From positions 12,382,001-12,446,000 of the forward strand of contig NZ_CP069396.1 in NCBI RefSeq assembly GCF_016887565.1: 64,000 nucleotides of DNA, written 5' to 3'. Positions 60,101 to 64,000 of the stretch are shown piece after piece. The stretch comes from Archangium violaceum (GTDB lineage Bacteria; Myxococcota; Myxococcia; Myxococcales; Myxococcaceae). The notes under the pieces are model-generated. The model had not been told where the DNA came from. It saw only the letters and a list, made by a program, of their open reading frames with translations, and did no database searches. The stretch's first letter is position 1, and each line of letters begins with the position of its first letter. The translations under genes were made by a program, and so were the position numbers.

Positions 60101-60299
60101 CGGCGTCCGAGGCACAGGCCCACACGAAGCCTTCGCGATCCTGGACGACCCAGGAGATGTCGTGGTTCTCGAGGCCGGCATCCGTGCCGTAGTTGCGGAA
60201 CCCGATGCGCCCCGGCGGCTCTCCGCCATGCGCCTCGCGTCCCGCCCACAAGGCGACGAGGCCCGCGGTCACGAACATGGCGATGCGATACGAAGTCAT
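57168..60299 (-). CDS. Propeller-domain sensor histidine kinase (paralogue B)
   Basis: The 1043-residue protein has the same plan as the kinase at 52134: a signal peptide, a periplasmic propeller (DREGFVWACASDAVYRFDG; GPDGTLWVGTDKGLARG), a Y_Y_Y-type domain, one membrane helix, a coiled coil, the phosphoacceptor His798 in LARLSHEINNPLTAI, and a HATPase with GKGSGLGLAI. The kinase core is nearly identical to paralogue A, even at the DNA level, while the propeller has diverged, as expected for duplicated sensors that detect different ligands. It also lacks a receiver domain and an adjacent response regulator. Confidence 0.88.
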   Translation of the reverse strand: MTSYRIAMFVTAGLVALWAGREAHGGEPPGRIGFRNYGTDAGLENHDISWVVQDREGFVWACASDAVYRFDGARFERFGLQAGLPSTSVRDMTLDAEGRLLLVTVEGVVHWDGGRFAAVPLPGVPSPALSLRLDPGKRMWVGTEQGLYVEAGPGRFLPAPGWPGGPARVLWMDASGTLQVASEGRVLGLDAQARWWIRDLPGFMRSGSALVRDGLGRLWLGGDGWLAMQPREGAPFEDRSSLIRGMMGAGRRLRVGHRGQLLVPNYRGLLVVEGEQAGLLRLSLTERAARMQDVLEDQEGTLWVASLGVSRSLGRGLWSVHDANTGLPSSMIWGLTRGPDGTLWVGTDKGLARGMGGEWKSIPGLEGYSLKAVSVDREGAVWTAGNPAGLHRYEPWSGRLRTFGEADGFRANYTFDLVWDADGSLWVATSMGLVRGVRTGETWTFSTVLTSTRQPAFWGVDRDGAGRVWTSGDGLHVREGGVFRRLGTAEGLRDDRLRFLLVRRDGRVCVSYAEPLGLSCFGYQDGRLVEGFHLDRSTGLHTGVVYQIGEDAAGRLWAGTGAGIHVVAEDGGVEHFGASGGAPGDDFSGNSFLADADGTVWVGTSNGLGRFEGARYTGPATPPRVVLLDTTLGSRTFARPPAEGLETAHDEATLEVRFADLGSIDESNVEHEVRLVGLDDWHVAPGRSVRYSALSPGGYRLEVRARSGGGEWGPLAGLSLVVHAPWWASWWARSLGVLLLGAVVAGVVRWRGLRLQRRNAELVRLVEARTAELDRAREKMVQAEKLSAMGQLLARLSHEINNPLTAIHNNLPPVREYFEQLSEVLRCCRELLAAHPEGARELERLWLEKELDFVLQDTPEALEAMRYATERIRSTQADLGAFLRGERPRLESGDLNEVVNETVELLRRSLPPGARLEVRCGELPRFLLHKGQLGQVVLNLLRNALDAVGEQGEVWVSTGVRDGMAELVVSDDGPGIPPELRARIFEPFFTTKDVGKGSGLGLAICRQLVTENHGGTLELDASVARGACFRVRLPLVQDGREAA

Positions 60300-60323
60300 G
60301 TCAGCCGTGCGGCCAGCCTACCA

Positions 60324-61436
60324 TCATCCCGAGACGGGCGGCTCCGGCAGAACCGCCGCCGAGGCAACCGCGCGGGCGGCCAGCTCCGGCGTGCCGCCCT
60401 TGCGGCGCCAGCGGCCGTAGAGCCTCTTCGCCGGCAGTGCGATGAACAACGACACCGCCAGCACCGACAGCGCCAGGCCCAGCGCGGGCAGCACGTCCTG
60501 CGAATGCCCCAACCGGCTGGCGAGGCCCTGGAAGGTGGACCAGCCGTAGGCGATGGGCAGGTGCACGACGTAGACCCAGAGGGAGGCGCGCCCCACCGGG
60601 CCCATCATCCCGTCGAGCCGCGAGGGCAGCAGCATGGCCAGCCCGGCCACCACGGACAGCAACCCCACGCGCCATAGCACCAGCGTCGGGTCGCTCACCT
60701 TGGGATCTCCCCCCCACAGCGCCATCAGCGCGAGCATCGCCGTGCCCGTGCCCATCAGGCACAGCCAGTGGGGGACGCGCTTCACCCCCGCGAGCGCCAG
60801 GCCGGTGAGGCCGCCCACGAAGAAGTAGGAGGCCCACGGGAAGAGCGGGAAGTTGGACGTCCTGGCCACCAGCGCCTGCTCCAGCGCCAGCGGCCACCCG
60901 CCCGCCGCCACCGCCGCGCGCAACCCCGGGCTCACCAGGGGGAAGAGCACCGCGAGCCCCAGCAGCGTCACCATCCGCGCCGTCCGGCCGGGCAGCAGCG
61001 CCAGCACTCCGGCGCCCAGCAGCAACGCCCCCGCCACCCCGTGCAACGCATCGAAGGCGAGGAAGTGCCTCCACACCCCGGGGTCCCCGGCGAACAGCGC
61101 CGGCAATCCCCACCCGGGCCAACGCAACAGGTAGCCCCAGCCAAGCAGCAGCGCCACGCGGGGCACGTACCGGCGCAGCACGCTCGCGCCGTGCGCGCCC
61201 GTGCGCTGCACGGTGGTGGCGAAGGCCCACCCCGCCACGAAGAGGAACAGGGGCGCCGTCACGGCCCGCATGGACCAGTAGGCGATCACCCCCACGCCGT
61301 CGCGCGCCTGCTCCGAGAGCACCGCGTCCAGCGTGTGGCCCATCACCATGGCGATGACGGCCACGGCGCGCGCACGGTCCAGGCCCGTGTTCCGGGGGCT
61401 CGGCGCCGGCGCGCTGGGAGTCTGGGAGGACGACAT
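60324..61436 (-). CDS. Acyltransferase 3-like polytopic membrane protein
   Basis: The 370-residue protein has about ten hydrophobic helices and begins with LDRARAVAVIAMVMGHTLDAV, the pattern of membrane acyltransferases (R and H in the first helix) that transfer acyl groups to sugars or lipids. FLFVAGWAFATTVQR and WASYFFVGGLTGLAL follow. It could also be assigned to the DUF1624/heparan acetyltransferase-like group. The frame is open upstream; ATG 61436 starts the normal N-terminus. It lies 28 bp downstream of dnaN in the same direction. Confidence 0.75.
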   Translation of the reverse strand: MSSSQTPSAPAPSPRNTGLDRARAVAVIAMVMGHTLDAVLSEQARDGVGVIAYWSMRAVTAPLFLFVAGWAFATTVQRTGAHGASVLRRYVPRVALLLGWGYLLRWPGWGLPALFAGDPGVWRHFLAFDALHGVAGALLLGAGVLALLPGRTARMVTLLGLAVLFPLVSPGLRAAVAAGGWPLALEQALVARTSNFPLFPWASYFFVGGLTGLALAGVKRVPHWLCLMGTGTAMLALMALWGGDPKVSDPTLVLWRVGLLSVVAGLAMLLPSRLDGMMGPVGRASLWVYVVHLPIAYGWSTFQGLASRLGHSQDVLPALGLALSVLAVSLFIALPAKRLYGRWRRKGGTPELAARAVASAAVLPEPPVSG

Positions 61437-61464
61437 GACTCGACTACGGGAGAGACCGCCGGGC

Positions 61465-62571
61465 TCAGACGCGCATCGGCATGACCACGGCCGTGAAGCT
61501 GCGATCACCCGGGGCGTGCAGCACGCCGGGGCTGTGCTCGTCACCCAGCTCGAAGGCGACCTCTTCCGTGTCCGTCACGGTCAGCACGTCGATCAGGTAG
61601 CGCGCGTTGAAGCCGATGGTGATGGCCGCGCCCCGGTACGCGATGTCCAGCGCGTCCTTGGCCTCGCCCAGGTCCGGGTTGTTGGCGGTGATGAGCAGCT
61701 GGTTCTCCGCCAGGCCGATGCGCACCGCGTAGCTCTTGTCGGCGCTCAGCAGCGCGATGCGCTTGAGGCCCTCGAGCAGCCGCGTCTTGGGCACCAGCAC
61801 CGCCTTCTCCCCCTCCTTGGGGATGACGCGCTGGTACTCGGGGAACTGGCCGTCGATGAGCCGCATCACCATCGTCAGGCCCGTCTTCTTGAAGAGCGCC
61901 GAGTTCTCCGCGAACCCCAGGTGGCACTCCGCATCCGGCGCCTCGTCCAGCAGCCGCTTGAGCTCCAGCAAACCCTTGCGCGGGATGATGACGCCGCCCT
62001 TGAGCTTGAAGTCGCCCTGCAGCTCGCGCTCGATGAGCGAGAGGCGGTGGCCGTCCGTGGCCACCATGCGCACCTTGCCGCCCGCCTGCGGCTCGAAGTA
62101 GACGCCGTTGAGGATGTAGCGCGTCTCGTCCGTGGAGATGGCGAACTGCGTCTTCTTGATCATCTCCAGCAGGGTGTTGCCCGTCACCTGCACCAGCGGC
62201 GCGTTCTCCTCGCGCGGCAGCTTCGGGTACTCCTCGGGGGCGGTGCCGACGATCTTGAAGTGCGCCGAGCCGGAGGAGATCTCCACGTAGTTGTTGGCCA
62301 GCTTCTTGAGCGTGACCTGGGCGTCCGGCAGGTTCTGGACGATGTCGAAGACGTACTTGGCGCTGAGCGTGACGGCGCCCGTCTTCATGACCTCGGCCGG
62401 GTGCTCCGAGACGATGCCGATCTCCAGATCGAACGCCGTGACGGTCACCCCCGACTTGCTCGCGGAGACGAGCACGTTGGCCAGGATGGGCATCGTCGTC
62501 TTGCGCTCCACGACGCCCTGGGCGCGGTTGAGGGCTCTCTTCAGCTCGTCAGCGGCGATGCGGAATTCCAT
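61465..62571 (-). CDS. dnaN: DNA polymerase III sliding clamp (beta subunit)
   Basis: The 368-residue protein is the replicative sliding clamp: MEFRIAADELKRALNRAQG, ILANVLVSASKSGVTVTAFDLEIGI, SAKYVFDIVQNLP, then a VRMVATDGHRLSL block and FNARYLIDVL near the C-terminus, in the three-domain order of the family. It ends VMPMRV, matching the usual clamp C-terminus (MPMR). Start 62571 is the ATG beginning the first conserved strand. dnaA and recF are not adjacent. Confidence 0.95.
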   Translation of the reverse strand: MEFRIAADELKRALNRAQGVVERKTTMPILANVLVSASKSGVTVTAFDLEIGIVSEHPAEVMKTGAVTLSAKYVFDIVQNLPDAQVTLKKLANNYVEISSGSAHFKIVGTAPEEYPKLPREENAPLVQVTGNTLLEMIKKTQFAISTDETRYILNGVYFEPQAGGKVRMVATDGHRLSLIERELQGDFKLKGGVIIPRKGLLELKRLLDEAPDAECHLGFAENSALFKKTGLTMVMRLIDGQFPEYQRVIPKEGEKAVLVPKTRLLEGLKRIALLSADKSYAVRIGLAENQLLITANNPDLGEAKDALDIAYRGAAITIGFNARYLIDVLTVTDTEEVAFELGDEHSPGVLHAPGDRSFTAVVMPMRV

Positions 62572-62682
62572 CTCGGGGTCCTTGAAGAACCAGGGGGAAC
62601 AGGAAAGAACGGCGGCCCTCTGGCCGCCCGAGGCGGATGTAGCCCGGGAACCCCAGGTCGTCAACGAACCTGACTTCTCCGG

Positions 62683-63258
62683 TCATGCCGACTCGTTCAG
62701 CGCTCGGGCGAGCAACCCCTCCAGCCCCAGACTCTTCGTCCAGGAATGGATGTAGGACATATCCAGACCTCCCGCCGCCAGGCGAAGGATCTGGATGATG
62801 TCCCGCCACTGGGTGCTAGAGGACTCACCACCCTCGCGGAACCAGAGCAGCTTGCGCACCACGGAGTCCTCTGGACTCTTGATGAAGAGCCCCCCGCCCT
62901 CCGCCGTGAGCACCACCCGGCGGCGGCGCGAGAACTCGCTCACGTCGAACGCGCCCGTCCCCAGCAGGAAGAGGTCCACCTTGGTCACCGAGGGCAGGTG
63001 GAAGATGTTCCAGGAGCCACGCCGGACAATCGCCTCCCGCAGCGACTCCGCATCGACGTCGAAGTCCTCACCCAGGGCCCGCACCAGGGGCTCCAACTGC
63101 GGCAGCCGGAGATCCACCACGAAGTCGATGTCGTTGGTCGCCCGGGGCTCTCCTTGAAGCGAGCTCGCCAGGCTCCCCCCCAGGAAGTAGCCCACCTGGG
63201 CCTTCTCGAAGGCCTCCGCACACGCCAGGGCGACGCGGATGACGTCGGGGTCGCTCAC
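62683..63258 (-). CDS. Nucleotidyltransferase-fold protein
   Basis: The 191-residue protein has the nucleotidyltransferase core GGSLASSLQGEPRATNDIDFVVD: a helix with GGS followed by the metal-binding D-x-D. A FLLGTGAFDVSEFSRRRRV segment and a helical tail with EDSVVRKLLWFREGGESSSTQWRDI follow, like AbiEii/MNT-related proteins that modify RNA or proteins by nucleotide transfer. It starts at a GTG that overlaps the stop of the small upstream gene (GTGA). Such coupled pairs can be toxin-antitoxin systems; that is inference. Confidence 0.8.
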   Translation of the reverse strand: MSDPDVIRVALACAEAFEKAQVGYFLGGSLASSLQGEPRATNDIDFVVDLRLPQLEPLVRALGEDFDVDAESLREAIVRRGSWNIFHLPSVTKVDLFLLGTGAFDVSEFSRRRRVVLTAEGGGLFIKSPEDSVVRKLLWFREGGESSSTQWRDIIQILRLAAGGLDMSYIHSWTKSLGLEGLLARALNESA

Positions 63259-63503
63259 GGGAGCAGCGCCGGATGGGAGCCAAAGAGACGGCGTGCGACC
63301 TCCCGGCCATACAGGCGCACGGTCAGCCGTACCTTCACCTCGGTGGAGTCCGCCTGGGGAAAGCTCTGCCGGATGCCCGCCTCCGCCAATTGCCGCACCG
63401 CCTGCGTCAACATCCCCGCCTTGCGCAACCGGTCCGCCGGCGACTGCGCGCGTAGCAACTCGAAATAGCGCTCGCGCCGCCGACGATCCGTATCCCGGTC
63501 CAT
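63255..63503 (-). CDS. Small protein coupled to the nucleotidyltransferase
   Basis: The product of about 82 residues is highly charged and helical: DRRRRERYFELLRAQSPADRLRKAGML, then a TQAVRQLAEAGIRQSFPQAD segment and VKVRLTVRLYGREVARRLFG. Similar short proteins lie upstream of stand-alone nucleotidyltransferase genes in other bacteria as I recall. Its stop overlaps the GTG start of the next gene. Earlier in-frame starts exist (63539, 63623); 63503 gives the conserved-looking N-terminus. Confidence 0.65.
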   Translation of the reverse strand: MDRDTDRRRRERYFELLRAQSPADRLRKAGMLTQAVRQLAEAGIRQSFPQADSTEVKVRLTVRLYGREVARRLFGSHPALLP

Positions 63504-63670
63504 GCCATCCAGAATAGCGATCCCCCCGCGGGCCGCCATGTCGCGCCAACCGCCTACATCCCCGTACCCTGAGCCCACCCACGAATAACCCGGGCTCCGG
63601 CTTCGTCGGGAAATGGTATCCATCCCGGGAGGCGGCGAGACTGCCGCGTCCCTTCCTGGAGCCTCGAATC

Positions 63671-64000
63671 ATGACCCTGCGTCAGCCCCTCGTCGCCGCC
63701 GCCCTCGCCTTCAGCCTGCTCGTCGGCTGCAGCCGCAACACCCCCGAGTCCCGCCCCGCCGAGTCCGGTGGCACCCCCACCGAGAGGGCCACCCCCTCCA
63801 CCAACCCCACGGGAGAGCCGCCCCCGAGTGAGCCGCCCTCGGGCGGCACCGCCGCCGCCGCCAACGCGGGCACCCCCGTCGTCTACATCGTGAAGGACAG
63901 CGGCGTGCGCTGCATGGCCGCGCCCTGCCCCACCTTCATCGCCACCCGGGCGGACCGGCCCAACGAGGACGGGCTCCAGATCACCGACGTCGACCTCGCC
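63671..64000 (+). CDS. Lipoprotein, DUF6748-like (C-terminus beyond window)
   Basis: The visible 110 codons encode a signal peptide with lipobox (FSLLVGC, cysteine near residue 20), a Pro/Ser/Thr-rich linker of about 45 residues, and the start of a domain with VVYIVKDSGVRCMAAPCPTF. The CMAAPCP cysteine motif resembles the DUF6748-type lipoproteins of myxobacteria. It is divergent from the nucleotidyltransferase pair. The rest lies outside the window. Confidence 0.65.
   Translation, partial: MTLRQPLVAAALAFSLLVGCSRNTPESRPAESGGTPTERATPSTNPTGEPPPSEPPSGGTAAAANAGTPVVYIVKDSGVRCMAAPCPTFIATRADRPNEDGLQITDVDLA

Noticed and set aside
14960-62571. Chromosomal origin suggested by recF and dnaN
   Set aside because: The two genes are about 45 kb apart, dnaA and gyrB are absent, and I saw no cluster of DnaA boxes or AT-rich unwinding region.
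1-64000. CRISPR arrays
   Set aside because: No regularly spaced repeats of 23-40 bp and no cas genes were seen.

Overview
The window is very GC-rich DNA (roughly 68-70 % by eye) with dense coding, many lipoproteins and many translationally coupled genes. Its gene families (Mla-type ABC importer, DUF2381 protein, Sit-type lipoprotein toxins with double-CXXCG and DUF2019 immunity partners, propeller sensor kinases, large unclassified lipoproteins) point to a myxobacterium of the Cystobacterineae, Archangium/Cystobacter-like. That assignment is inferred from gene families, not from a marker RNA. recF and dnaN are both present but about 45 kb apart. No rRNA, complete tRNA, CRISPR array or replication origin is visible.

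Layout. 1-3.4 kb: mlaE-mlaF-mlaD phospholipid ABC operon with a leading lipoprotein gene, then a small membrane protein. 3.4-7.2 kb: a propeller lipoprotein, a TPR-like protein and a small exported protein. 7.3-9.4 kb: an HNH-nuclease lipoprotein with a DUF4265 partner (toxin-immunity cassette 1). 9.6-20.8 kb: housekeeping and regulatory genes (Mpo1-like, two LysR, YiaA-like, an AAA ATPase with a zinc-ribbon partner, RecF, Uma2, aromatic amino acid hydroxylase). 20.9-25.8 kb: a five-gene coupled operon (Baeyer-Villiger-type monooxygenase, HSL-type esterase, SDR, TetR, PF10118 protein) behind a promoter with a palindrome. 25.8-33 kb: a DUF1571 protein, a FadL-type porin coupled to a 1280-residue lipoprotein, and a divergent MerR regulator with two overlapping palindromes between them. 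33.2-34.2 kb: a cysteine synthase.

34.2-49.7 kb is accessory DNA. It holds cassette 2 (SitA6/SitI6-like) beside an IS66-like remnant, a GST, an alkyltransferase, an aldo/keto reductase whose last 71 bp are duplicated 2.3 kb away around an ArsR/SRPBCC/DoxX/DUF1801 cassette, a second GST with a LysR, a graveyard of gene fragments, cassette 3 (SitA-like with DUF2019), a tmRNA/tRNA-like 3' end and a DUF2381 operon. 49.7-64 kb returns to ordinary chromosome: a CFI-box protein with an MBL-fold lipoprotein, two paralogous propeller histidine kinases flanking a TetR/di-iron gene pair, an acyltransferase, dnaN, a nucleotidyltransferase pair and a lipoprotein cut by the window end.

The strongest theme is kin-discrimination weaponry. 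Three lipoprotein toxin-immunity cassettes with three different immunity families lie in about 40 kb, and two of them share a chassis but carry unrelated C-terminal warheads.
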